NCBI RefSeq assembly: GCF_047553045.1
Contig: NZ_CP180208.1
Location: 1,736,001-1,800,000 of the forward strand
Source of the DNA: Sphingomonas_L flavalba_A
GTDB lineage: Bacteria > Pseudomonadota > Alphaproteobacteria > Sphingomonadales > Sphingomonadaceae
DNA length: 64,000 nt
Direction of reading: 5' to 3'
Both the position numbers and the translations under genes were made by a program. The notes below the pieces were generated by a model that was given only the letters and a program-made list of their open reading frames with translations, did not search any database and was not told where the DNA came from. Below are positions 42,623 through 50,700 of the stretch, in pieces. How positions within the stretch are numbered: position 1 is the stretch's first letter; the number at the start of each line of letters is the position of its first letter.

Positions 42623-43909
42623 ATGGGCGAAACCAGCGCAAAGCTGACCTTGGGCGACCAGGACCTTAGCCTCCCGGTGCGATCGGGCAGCGTCGGGCCG
42701 GACGTCGTCGATATCCGCAAACTCTACGGCCAGCGCGGGGTTTTTACCTACGATCCGGGCTTCACCTCGACCGCAAGCTGCGAATCAAAACTGACCTATA
42801 TCGACGGCGATGCCGGCGTTCTGCTCCATCGCGGCTATCCGATCGATCAGCTCGCCGAACAGTCGACCTTCATGGAGGTCGCCTATCTGCTGCTGAACGA
42901 CGAACTGCCCAACGCCGAGGAACTGGACCGGTTCACCTACACGATCAGCCGCCACACGATGGTCCACGAACAGCTGGCGACCTTCTTCCGCGGTTTCCGG
43001 CGCGACGCGCACCCGATGGCGATCATGTGCGGCGTGGTCGGCGCCCTGTCGTCCTTCTACCATGATTCGACCGATATCACCGATCCGCGCCAGCGGATGA
43101 TCGCCAGCCACCGGCTGATCGCCAAGATGCCGACACTGGCGGCAATGGCGTATAAATATTCGGTCGGGCAGCCGTTCCTCTACCCTGACAACACGCTCAG
43201 CTACCCCGGCAACTTCCTGCGCATGACCTTCGGCGTGCCGGCGGAAAAATATGAAGTCGATCCGCTGATCGAGCAGGCGATGGACCGGATTTTCATCCTC
43301 CACGCCGACCATGAGCAGAACGCCTCGACCTCGACCGTACGGCTCGCCGGCTCGTCGGGCGCCAACCCATTCGCCTGCATCGCTGCCGGCATCGCCTGCC
43401 TGTGGGGGCCGGCGCATGGCGGCGCCAACGAAGCGGCGCTGAATATGCTGCGCGAAATCGGCCGGCCGGAACGCATCCCGGAATATATCGCCCGCGCCAA
43501 GGACAAGGACGATCCGTTCCGGCTGATGGGCTTCGGCCACCGGGTCTACAAGAATTACGACCCGCGCGCGAAGGTGATGCAGAAGACCGCGAACGAGGTG
43601 CTCGACAAGCTGGGCGTCACCGACCCGGTGTTCGACGTCGCGCGCGAGCTGGAGCAGATTGCCCTCAAGGACGATTATTTCGTCGAGAAGAAGCTCTACC
43701 CGAATGTCGACTTCTATTCCGGCGTCATCCTGTCGGCGATCGGTTTCCCGACGTCGATGTTCACCGTGCTGTTCGCCCTCGCCCGCACCGTCGGCTGGGT
43801 CGCGCAGTGGAATGAAATGATCGCCGATCCCGATCAGAAGATCGGCCGCCCGCGCCAGCTCTATGTCGGGCCGACGCAGCGCGACTATGTGCCGCTGGAC
43901 AAGCGTTAA
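42623..43909 (+). CDS. gltA: citrate synthase (type II)
   Basis: A 428-residue citrate synthase that condenses acetyl-CoA and oxaloacetate at the entry of the TCA cycle. The active-site histidine blocks are visible: FILHADHEQNASTSTVRLAGSS, GPAHGGANEAALNML and LMGFGHRVYKNYDPRA. A conserved Asp/Arg segment near DFYSGVILSAIGFPTSMF follows. The N-terminal type II region precedes the core (LTYIDGDAGVLLHRGYPI). GAGGAG sits 6 nt before the ATG at 42623. A strong hairpin follows the stop. Confidence 0.96.
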   Translation: MGETSAKLTLGDQDLSLPVRSGSVGPDVVDIRKLYGQRGVFTYDPGFTSTASCESKLTYIDGDAGVLLHRGYPIDQLAEQSTFMEVAYLLLNDELPNAEELDRFTYTISRHTMVHEQLATFFRGFRRDAHPMAIMCGVVGALSSFYHDSTDITDPRQRMIASHRLIAKMPTLAAMAYKYSVGQPFLYPDNTLSYPGNFLRMTFGVPAEKYEVDPLIEQAMDRIFILHADHEQNASTSTVRLAGSSGANPFACIAAGIACLWGPAHGGANEAALNMLREIGRPERIPEYIARAKDKDDPFRLMGFGHRVYKNYDPRAKVMQKTANEVLDKLGVTDPVFDVARELEQIALKDDYFVEKKLYPNVDFYSGVILSAIGFPTSMFTVLFALARTVGWVAQWNEMIADPDQKIGRPRQLYVGPTQRDYVPLDKR

Positions 43910-43918
43910 GGCGTTTCA

Positions 43919-43948
43919 GGCACCCTGCCCGGTCGCGGGCGGGGTGCC
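43919..43948. terminator. hairpin between gltA and the histidine-kinase-like gene
   Basis: GGCACCCTGCCCG (43919-43931) pairs with CGGGCGGGGTGCC (43936-43948) over 13 bp with one G-U type mismatch and a four-base loop. It lies 9 bp after the gltA stop and 3 bp before the end of the convergent gene at 43952. The T-run after it is short, so it is best viewed as a bidirectional terminator-like hairpin. Confidence 0.55.
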
Positions 43949-43951
43949 GCT

Positions 43952-45298
43952 TTACGGTGCCATCGGCAGCGAGAACTGAAACCGGGCGCCCTGCCCCGGC
44001 GCGCTGTCGACACGGATGTCACCGCCCATCGCCCGCGCCAGCCGCCGCGCGATGTAGAGGCCAAGGCCACTGCCCGGCCCATCCTCCGGCGCGACCCGCA
44101 CGAATTTTTCGAATATTTTCTCGTGGTCCGCGGGGGCGATGCCCCGGCCCTGGTCGGCGACAGTCGCCGTCGCCATCCCGTCCTGCTGTTCGCAGCGCAC
44201 CCAGATCATCGCGTCTTCCGGCGAATGGCGTATCGCGTTGCCGATCAGATTCAGCATGATCTGCAACGCGCGGCGATAGTCGCCGGTCGCCGCCAGCGCC
44301 TCTTTCGGACCGGGGGCATCGATGCGGATACGCCGCGCTGCCGCCTTGATCGTCAGCAGGCCGGCAGCGTTGCGGGCGAGTTCGGCAACGTCGACAGGGT
44401 CGTGGTGCGGCTGAAAATCGGCGCGCTCGATCGCCTGCAGGTCGACCAGATCATCGACCAGCGCCAGCAGGTGGCGCCCGGCATTGGCGATGTCGGCGGC
44501 GTAATCGGCATAATCGCGGCGCAGCGGCCCGTCGGCGCGCGCGCTTAGCCCCTCGGCACTGGCGACGATCCGGCCGAGCGGCTGGCGCAACGCGGCATCA
44601 AGCCGTTCGCCGAATACATCGTTACCCGCCGGCGCTGGTTCCGGCTCGACCAGCCAGGCGTCGTCGACGATCGCCGCACCGCGATAACCCGAAAACCGCC
44701 CGGCGCCATCGACCAGCGGCACCGCCGACAACCGGACGCGGGCGCCGGTCGGCCGCATTTCCGCCGGCTGGCCGGAAAAGCGCCGATGTGCCGCCAGCGC
44801 GCCGAGTAACGGCATCGTGCCGTCGCTATCCTCGACGAAGCGGAAAAGCCCGGTCAGCGGCGCGCCGATCAGCGCCGCCGGGTCGACACCGTTACCGCCC
44901 GGCTGGACCGCGACCAGTTGCATCGCCGCGTCGGTCTCCCACAGCCAGTCTGCGCTGGCGCGCAGGAAATCATGTTCACGCTCGACCGATTCGGTCAGCG
45001 ACGCGACCGGAACCGGGCGCTGGTGCCAGCCGCCGATCGCCAGCCCGATGCCGCCCCCATCCGGCCGGGCGCGCACCCACAGTTCCAGGTTCTGCCCCTC
45101 GTCAGCGACAACGATGTTGCGCGACACCGGAATATTCAACCGTCGCGCCAGTCGCGCCAGCGCGGCGATTCCAGGCACGGCCAGCCCGCGCCCGATCGCG
45201 CCGCCGCTGCGGGCGTTGAGCGCGACCAGCGGCGGATCGGCCTCGATCAGCAGTCCGTCGCCATCGACGCGGCCGTGCACGGCATCGAACCCGGTCAC
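43952..45298 (-). CDS. sensor histidine kinase-like protein lacking the phospho-acceptor histidine
   Basis: A 448-residue protein with a PAS-like N-terminal region (SLTESVEREHDFLRASADWLWETDAAM from residue ~100) followed by a HisKA-like helix pair and an HATPase domain. The ATP site is intact: N-box MLNLIGNAIRHSPED, G1 VADQGRGIAPAD and G2 PGSGLGLYIARRLARAMGG. The H-box is not: where S-H-E-L-R-T-P-L is expected it reads D-A-A-L-R-Q-P-L, so the histidine is Ala (codon 44594-44596). No transmembrane helix is evident. It starts with GTG, overlapping the DUF2336 stop by 4 bp. It may be a pseudokinase binding ATP without autophosphorylation at the usual place. Confidence 0.82.
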   Translation of the reverse strand: MTGFDAVHGRVDGDGLLIEADPPLVALNARSGGAIGRGLAVPGIAALARLARRLNIPVSRNIVVADEGQNLELWVRARPDGGGIGLAIGGWHQRPVPVASLTESVEREHDFLRASADWLWETDAAMQLVAVQPGGNGVDPAALIGAPLTGLFRFVEDSDGTMPLLGALAAHRRFSGQPAEMRPTGARVRLSAVPLVDGAGRFSGYRGAAIVDDAWLVEPEPAPAGNDVFGERLDAALRQPLGRIVASAEGLSARADGPLRRDYADYAADIANAGRHLLALVDDLVDLQAIERADFQPHHDPVDVAELARNAAGLLTIKAAARRIRIDAPGPKEALAATGDYRRALQIMLNLIGNAIRHSPEDAMIWVRCEQQDGMATATVADQGRGIAPADHEKIFEKFVRVAPEDGPGSGLGLYIARRLARAMGGDIRVDSAPGQGARFQFSLPMAP

Positions 45299-46401
45299 GG
45301 CGTCCGCTCCACCGCCAACGCCGCCACGGCCGAGCGATAGCCCGGGTCGAGCGACGGCGGCTGCAACGATGCCCGCGCTACCGCAGGATCAAGCCGGTCA
45401 TACGCGTCGGAACAGGCGATCAGCCGCTGCTCCGGCAGCCCGTGGATCGCCGCCATCTCGAACAGGGCCATCACCGCCGTGTCGCGGTCGACACCGACAC
45501 CGCGCAGCAGCACCGCCAGCCGGGCGATATCCCTGTCCGCCGCCATCGCCGTCGCCAGCTCAACACCGATCCCGGCGCGCACAGCCAGCATCGCGGCAAA
45601 CAGCACGAAACGCCCCTGCCGCAACGCATGGTGCAACCGGGCATCGTCGTCGACGCCCAGTTCCCGCCAGCGCGCTGCCAGCCGCAGTGCCGCCGCCTCC
45701 AGCGTCGCATCGGCGTCGTGCGCCGCGAGCAGCGCCGCACCGGCGGCGGCAATATGGCGGTCGGCAACCTCCGGCGCGACATTGCGGACGCGCACCAGAT
45801 AATCGCGCAGCGCCGCCGCCACCCGCCATACCACCCGCCGCAGCAGGGCGGCGGGCAAATCGGACGCCGCCATCACCGGCTCATAAGCGGCGTCGATCCG
45901 GTCATTCTCGGCCAGCCGCAGCGCATGGTCGGCAGCCGCCGCGACAACGTCGTCGGGCGGCGCCAGCGCCGGCGCGGGATCAAGGCCGGATTCGGCAATC
46001 CGCCGCAACCCCAGCACGATCCGGTGTTCCTCGGTCCGGGCAAGCAGCAACTGGACAAGTTCCGCGTCGCGCAGCAACCCGGTTTCGTGCAGGATCGGTA
46101 GCGCGATCGTCACCCGCTCGCTGGCCAGCACCACGGCGACATCGGGCGCCTCGCTTTCGAAATGCGGAGTCAGAATGGCGCGCAGATCCGCCTCGACGGC
46201 GCCGACCAACTGGTCGAACAATCGCGCCATTACCGCGCGCGTCCGGTCATTGGCACGATGGGCATCGGGCAGGAACATGTCGGTCAGCAGACCGGACAGC
46301 CGGGCATGGCTGCTTTCGGCCGCCCGTGCGGCATCGCCCAGCAGGCGCTCGCCGGCCGGCGCCGCCTGTTGCGTCCGCTCGTCGCTGATCACCACTGACA
46401 T
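45295..46401 (-). CDS. DUF2336 domain-containing protein
   Basis: A 368-residue all-helical protein with the features of DUF2336, a family of alphaproteobacterial proteins of unknown function. The N-terminal ~60 residues (LLGDAARAAESSHARLSGLLTDMFLPDAH) precede a repeated helical array (AEHRIVLGLRRIAESGLDPAPALAPP, ...HEAT-like). There is no signal peptide or membrane segment. Its stop overlaps the GTG of the histidine-kinase-like gene by 4 bp, so the two are strictly coupled. It may serve as an adaptor or partner of the degenerate signalling proteins in this cluster. Confidence 0.82.
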   Translation of the reverse strand: MSVVISDERTQQAAPAGERLLGDAARAAESSHARLSGLLTDMFLPDAHRANDRTRAVMARLFDQLVGAVEADLRAILTPHFESEAPDVAVVLASERVTIALPILHETGLLRDAELVQLLLARTEEHRIVLGLRRIAESGLDPAPALAPPDDVVAAAADHALRLAENDRIDAAYEPVMAASDLPAALLRRVVWRVAAALRDYLVRVRNVAPEVADRHIAAAGAALLAAHDADATLEAAALRLAARWRELGVDDDARLHHALRQGRFVLFAAMLAVRAGIGVELATAMAADRDIARLAVLLRGVGVDRDTAVMALFEMAAIHGLPEQRLIACSDAYDRLDPAVARASLQPPSLDPGYRSAVAALAVERTP

Positions 46402-46437
46402 GCTTGCCGCCCTAGCGCCAATGCCGTGAAAACGACG

Positions 46438-47622
46438 TTAAGGGCATTCGCTTGCCTTTCGCGCGGTCAACCTCTGGCTCATCAGCAGCGTAACGAGCAT
46501 ATGTACGGCCATCGCCGCCAACCCGGCCACCCACGCATCGAACAGCGCGAACGGCAACAGACCCCAGATTGCGGTATCCAGATCGGCCAGCCAACCCGGC
46601 GTCGGCTGCGGCCTGCCGATGAAACGGCGATGGCCCGCCAACGCCAGCTCCAAACCTAGTATAGCCCCGGCCAGCGCGAACACGCCCCAGCCGGCATCGC
46701 CGGCATATAGCTGCCAGGTGAGCGCCAGCAGCGCCGCCGCCGCCACCCGAATTCGCCAGCGCCGCTCGTCGCCGCCGGCGCGCCAGCCAAGCGCCGCAAC
46801 CCGCCGGCCAAGCGCCGCCACCGGGCCGGACAGCATCGCGATGCCAAGGCCGATCCCCGGCCGCCCGATCAGCGCCAGCCCCCCGGCCACACCGATCAGC
46901 GCCACCGCGCCCCAGGCGAACCATGCCGGCGCCACCATCCCCCGCATCGCCAGCGGCGCTGCCCAGCGCGCGGCGGGGGCGAACACAATTCGGTCGAGCA
47001 GCCCGGTCCCGGCGTCCGTGCGGCGGCGGCCCAGCGCCCGCTCGATCTCAGGCAGGACGTCGCGCGCACCCGCAATCGCCAGCACCCCGGCCGGCGCGGC
47101 GACATACAACGCCCCGGCCTGCAACACCCGCCGCAGCAGCGTCGATTGCAGGTCCCAGTCGCCAAGCATCGCTGCCGTGGTCCGTAACAACGCACCGTCG
47201 AGCAGCATCAACCCACCCCAACGCGTCTCGGCGTCGATCCGCTCCCATTCGGCATGCACCGGTGTGTCGGGCAGGGTCAGCAACGCGCCGTCCGGCTGTG
47301 CAAGCAGCCGGTCCAGCATCGCCCGGTCGGCAACAACCCCATCAGCGAGCAGGACCAATCGCTCTTCCGGGTGAACGCGGTCAGCCGCCTCGGCAACATT
47401 ACGCGCGATCTCCACGCTCAGCCCGTCGCGCCGCAGGCGGTCGACGGCGGCGAGCAACGCCGGCGGCAACCGCTCGACCAGCAGCACCAGATGAGTGGCC
47501 CCGGCCGACGCAAGCAGCCGCGCCTGCTGTTCGATCAGCGTTTGCCCGGCAAGCGGCAGCTCGGCGCGCAGTACGCCCTCGCCTTCCGTCTCGGCGATCG
47601 CAACGATCAGGCCGGCCAGCAA
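46438..47622 (-). CDS. nucleotidyltransferase-like integral membrane protein
   Basis: A 394-residue protein with two halves. Residues ~1-210 look like a Rossmann-type nucleotidyltransferase fold, with a weak LPLAGQTLIEQQARLLASAGATHLVLLVE pattern like MobA/GlmU-type enzymes, but the first glycine-rich loop is degenerate. From residue ~225 onward there are about five hydrophobic helices. It recalls the fused nucleotidyltransferase/CDP-alcohol phosphatidyltransferases of inositol-lipid synthesis, but the phosphotransferase motif DGxxAR is absent. The start is TTG at 47622 with GGGGAG upstream at ~9 nt; no earlier ATG fits. It lies between the DUF2336 and Hpt-like genes on the same strand; function unknown. 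Confidence 0.65.
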   Translation of the reverse strand: MLAGLIVAIAETEGEGVLRAELPLAGQTLIEQQARLLASAGATHLVLLVERLPPALLAAVDRLRRDGLSVEIARNVAEAADRVHPEERLVLLADGVVADRAMLDRLLAQPDGALLTLPDTPVHAEWERIDAETRWGGLMLLDGALLRTTAAMLGDWDLQSTLLRRVLQAGALYVAAPAGVLAIAGARDVLPEIERALGRRRTDAGTGLLDRIVFAPAARWAAPLAMRGMVAPAWFAWGAVALIGVAGGLALIGRPGIGLGIAMLSGPVAALGRRVAALGWRAGGDERRWRIRVAAAALLALTWQLYAGDAGWGVFALAGAILGLELALAGHRRFIGRPQPTPGWLADLDTAIWGLLPFALFDAWVAGLAAMAVHMLVTLLMSQRLTARKASECP

Positions 47623-47755
47623 ATCGCGATACTCCCCGCTTCCATCGGGGCACAGCGTTAGGCGGTTCGATCGCCGCTTGCAAAGCGTCCGCTCAGAGTT
47701 TGATTGCGCTTATCGTGCGCGGCGCCGGGCGAACCCAATCGCGCCAGAACCGCTG

Positions 47756-48058
47756 CTAATTACCGAATCGCGATATCGCGCGAGTCGCGGTGCGGATCGC
47801 CTCGGCATCGCCGGCGGGCGCCGTCGCCGCCTGCTCCGCCACATCCATCAGCCGGGTCGCGCCGAAACTGGCGGCAAGGCCTTTCAGTCGATAAGCGGCG
47901 GCTTGCCAGTCTGCGGGGTTGCGGGCGTTACTCATCGCATCGATATGGGCGGCGGCGCTGTCCATGAAGGCGCTGCGCAGTTCCGCAACCAGCGTGGGAT
48001 CGTCGCCGACGGCGGCCGCGAGGGCGGCGTCGAGTGCTCCGGGATCGTAAACGGCCAT
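47756..48058 (-). CDS. Hpt-like protein with tyrosine in place of the phospho-histidine
   Basis: A 100-residue four-helix protein matching the histidine phosphotransfer domain. The pattern DPTLVAELRSAFMDSAAAHIDAM precedes the core helix. The phospho-acceptor site, expected as A-H-x-L-K-G, reads A-Y-R-L-K-G, with the codon TAT at 47891-47893, one base from CAT. The remaining LKGLAASFGATRLM is well kept. It could be a decoy Hpt, a partner that binds receiver domains without phosphorylation, or a naturally mutated remnant. The ATG at 48058 starts the conserved region. It reads away from the coiled-coil gene over an 83-bp divergent spacer. Confidence 0.8.
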   Translation of the reverse strand: MAVYDPGALDAALAAAVGDDPTLVAELRSAFMDSAAAHIDAMSNARNPADWQAAAYRLKGLAASFGATRLMDVAEQAATAPAGDAEAIRTATRAISRFGN

Positions 48059-48141
48059 GACCCGTGCTGTAACGGCGGCAGGGTTAACGCGGGGTTGCCG
48101 CCGCCTGTTTCCATCGCCCCGAAAAATGTTACACCATAGGG

Positions 48142-50406
48142 ATGGCAAGCGGATCGAAGATCGTCGGCCTGTGGGGCGACCCACCGGCCCCCGCAGCGGA
48201 AGCCCCGGCCACGGAGCCGGTCGTGGAGGATTACGCGCCGGACGAGGCGCGACCTGGGCGTGGCGACCGCGCCATTGTCCTGCTTTGCGCCGTACTGGCT
48301 CTTGCCTGGCTCGGTTTCGCGGCATGGGCCGCCGCCACGTCCGTCACGACACCGGCCGACGCGGTCGGCGCCATCGCGACGGTCAGCGCACCGCTGGCGC
48401 TGATCGGCGTGTTCTACCTGCTGCTGATGCGCAGCAGCCGGCGTGAGGCGCGCCGCTTCGGCGAAACCACCGCCGGGCTTCGGGATGAAGCGATCCGGCT
48501 GGAAACGCGTGTCGCCGCCCTCGGCGCCCGGCTGGAGGACAACCGCCGCGCCCTTGCCGCCCAGGCCGAATCGCTGACCACCCTCGGCGAGGAAGCAAGC
48601 GGGCGCCTCGGCGCGCTGTCCGCCGCAATGCGGGAAGACGCCGACGCGATCGGCACTCATGCAGGCGCGCTGGACAGCGCGGCAGAGGCGGCCCGCGCCG
48701 ACATGGCGGTGCTGCTGTCCAGCCTGCCCAAGGCGCAGGTCCAGACCCGACAACTCGCCGCCGCACTGCAGGCCGCCGGCTCTGGCGCGATCGAGCAGGC
48801 ACAGGCGCTTGAAACACAGATCGCCGCTCTCGCCGCCCGCGGACAGGAAGCGGACAATATTGCCGGCGGCGCAGCGGAACGACTAGCCGCTCATCTCGGC
48901 CGGATCGAATCGGCCAGCGCCGATGCCGGTGCGAAGCTGGCAGGCGCCGCCAGCGGCATGAACGAGACGGTCGACGCGGCTCTGGCCCGCGCGGCGGAAG
49001 CCGTCGATGCCGCCCGGCGTGGCATAGAGGCGCAAGGCGATACGATGTTGGCGCTCGTCGAACAATCGCGAGCGACCCTGGCGCGCACCACCGACGAAAC
49101 CGCCGACTCGCTCGCCCGCCGAGTCACCGCGATCGTCGCGGAAGTCGACGCCCTCGGCGTTCGGCTGGAAGCCCATGACAAGAGCGGCCACGCTCTCATT
49201 TCGTGGCTGAGCAACGGCCTCGCCGACATAGAGGCACGGCTGACCGCGCTCGACAGCGACGGCACGGCCCGGACGGAAAGGCTGGGCACAGCGGTGGCCA
49301 CCCTCTCCGGCCATGCCGGAACGCTGGCGGAGGCGCTGGCAAGCAGCGGCGACACCGCCGAAACCCTGATCGGCCGGGCGGAAACGCTGCTGACCGCATT
49401 GGATGCCAGCGCACGCGAGATTGACGAGACGTTGCCCGCCGCCCTCGCCCGCCTGCAAACGCTGACCCAGGCGAGCGGCGAGCGGATCAGCGCCCTCGCC
49501 CCCGACATCGGCGCCCTGGAGGCGATCGCCGGCACGACGATCGACCGGCTCGCGGAAACCGAAAAGCTCCTCATCCAGCAGCGCGAAGCGATCGATCTAC
49601 TCGATGCGAGCGTCGCTGAACGACTGGCCGGCAGCCGCCAAAGCGCCGAACAGCTTGCCGACGCGCTTGCCGCTGCCGACGGCCAGGCGCGCAACCTCGT
49701 CGATCAGGCGTCGCCCCAGTTGATCGAGGCGATGCTGCGCGTGCGCGACACCGCCCAGCAGGCCGCCGAACGCGCCCGCGAAACGCTGGCGCGGATCATC
49801 CCGGAAGCGAGCAGTGCACTGGGCGCCGCCAGCGAACAGGCGATCGAACAGGCGATCAGCGGCCGGATCGAAACCCAGATGGCCGCCATTGCCACCGCGG
49901 CGGAACGAGCAGTCGATGCCGCCGGTCAGGCATCCCAGCGCCTTGCCGCTCAGATGGTGGCGCTCACCGATTCGACAGCGGATATCGACAGCCGCTTCGA
50001 ACAGCATCGGACGCAGACGGAAGAATCCAGCCGGGAAACATTCGCCCGCCGGGTCTCGCTATTGATCGAATCGCTGAACTCGACCGCGATCGACGTCACC
50101 AAAATCCTGTCCAACGACGTCACCGACAGCGCCTGGGCCGCCTATCTGAAGGGCGACCGCGGGGTCTTCACCCGACGCGCCGTCCGCCTTCTCGACGCGG
50201 CGGAAGCACGCGAGGTACTGCGGCATTATGAGGATGACGCGGAATTCCGCGAACAGGTCAACCGTTACGTCCACGACTTCGAATCGATGCTGCGGACGGT
50301 TCTGAACAGCCGTGACGGCTCGCCGCTCGGCGTCACCATCCTGTCGTCGGACATGGGCAAACTCTACGTCGCGCTGGCTCAGGCCATCGAGCGGCTTCGC
50401 AACTGA
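48142..50406 (+). CDS. large coiled-coil membrane protein (function unknown)
   Basis: A 754-residue protein. After a ~40-residue charged start there are two transmembrane helices (AIVLLCAVLALAWLGFAAW and TVSAPLALIGVFYLLLM), then ~500 residues of Ala/Glu/Arg-rich heptad repeats predicted as long coiled coils, with no ATPase motif. The last ~110 residues look like a separate folded domain: LLIESLNSTAIDVTKILS, WAAYLKGDRGVFTRRAVRLL and GVTILSSDMGKLYVALAQAIERL. No family is recognised. It could be a scaffold linking membrane and cytoplasmic structures. RBS AGGG immediately precedes the ATG. It is divergent from the Hpt-like gene and ends 6 bp from DUF1467. Confidence 0.75.
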   Translation: MASGSKIVGLWGDPPAPAAEAPATEPVVEDYAPDEARPGRGDRAIVLLCAVLALAWLGFAAWAAATSVTTPADAVGAIATVSAPLALIGVFYLLLMRSSRREARRFGETTAGLRDEAIRLETRVAALGARLEDNRRALAAQAESLTTLGEEASGRLGALSAAMREDADAIGTHAGALDSAAEAARADMAVLLSSLPKAQVQTRQLAAALQAAGSGAIEQAQALETQIAALAARGQEADNIAGGAAERLAAHLGRIESASADAGAKLAGAASGMNETVDAALARAAEAVDAARRGIEAQGDTMLALVEQSRATLARTTDETADSLARRVTAIVAEVDALGVRLEAHDKSGHALISWLSNGLADIEARLTALDSDGTARTERLGTAVATLSGHAGTLAEALASSGDTAETLIGRAETLLTALDASAREIDETLPAALARLQTLTQASGERISALAPDIGALEAIAGTTIDRLAETEKLLIQQREAIDLLDASVAERLAGSRQSAEQLADALAAADGQARNLVDQASPQLIEAMLRVRDTAQQAAERARETLARIIPEASSALGAASEQAIEQAISGRIETQMAAIATAAERAVDAAGQASQRLAAQMVALTDSTADIDSRFEQHRTQTEESSRETFARRVSLLIESLNSTAIDVTKILSNDVTDSAWAAYLKGDRGVFTRRAVRLLDAAEAREVLRHYEDDAEFREQVNRYVHDFESMLRTVLNSRDGSPLGVTILSSDMGKLYVALAQAIERLRN

Positions 50407-50412
50407 CAGGCA

Positions 50413-50700
50413 TCAATCGCCGTGCGCGGCGGCCCTGTCGTATTTGAACAGGTTGATATCGTCGGTCACGATCCAGCCGTTGATGTAATTCAGATAAAAC
50501 AGGCCGAACAGCAGCGACGACAGGATCGTCGTGCGCAGGATGATGCGGCCGGGGCGGAAAACATGCGGTGCGCTTTCCGCCTGCCCCGGCACTTTCTCGG
50601 CTCCTGCCTCCTCGCTGGTCTTCTCGCTGAACGGCATCACCAGAAAGGCGCACAGCACCCAGAACAACGACCAGATCGCAACGATCGAGTAGATAGTCAT
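50413..50700 (-). CDS. DUF1467 family membrane protein
   Basis: A 95-residue protein with two transmembrane segments (YSIVAIWSLFWVLCAFLVMPF and TTILSSLLFGLFYLNYI), typical of DUF1467, a small alphaproteobacterial family of unknown function. The loop between them is charged and proline-rich (FSEKTSEEAGAEKVPGQ). The ATG at 50700 overlaps the stop of the ribonuclease J gene by 4 bp. It is the last gene of the nuo-birA-coaX-rnj strand run, where coupling suggests it is expressed with ribonuclease J. Confidence 0.85.
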   Translation of the reverse strand: MTIYSIVAIWSLFWVLCAFLVMPFSEKTSEEAGAEKVPGQAESAPHVFRPGRIILRTTILSSLLFGLFYLNYINGWIVTDDINLFKYDRAAAHGD

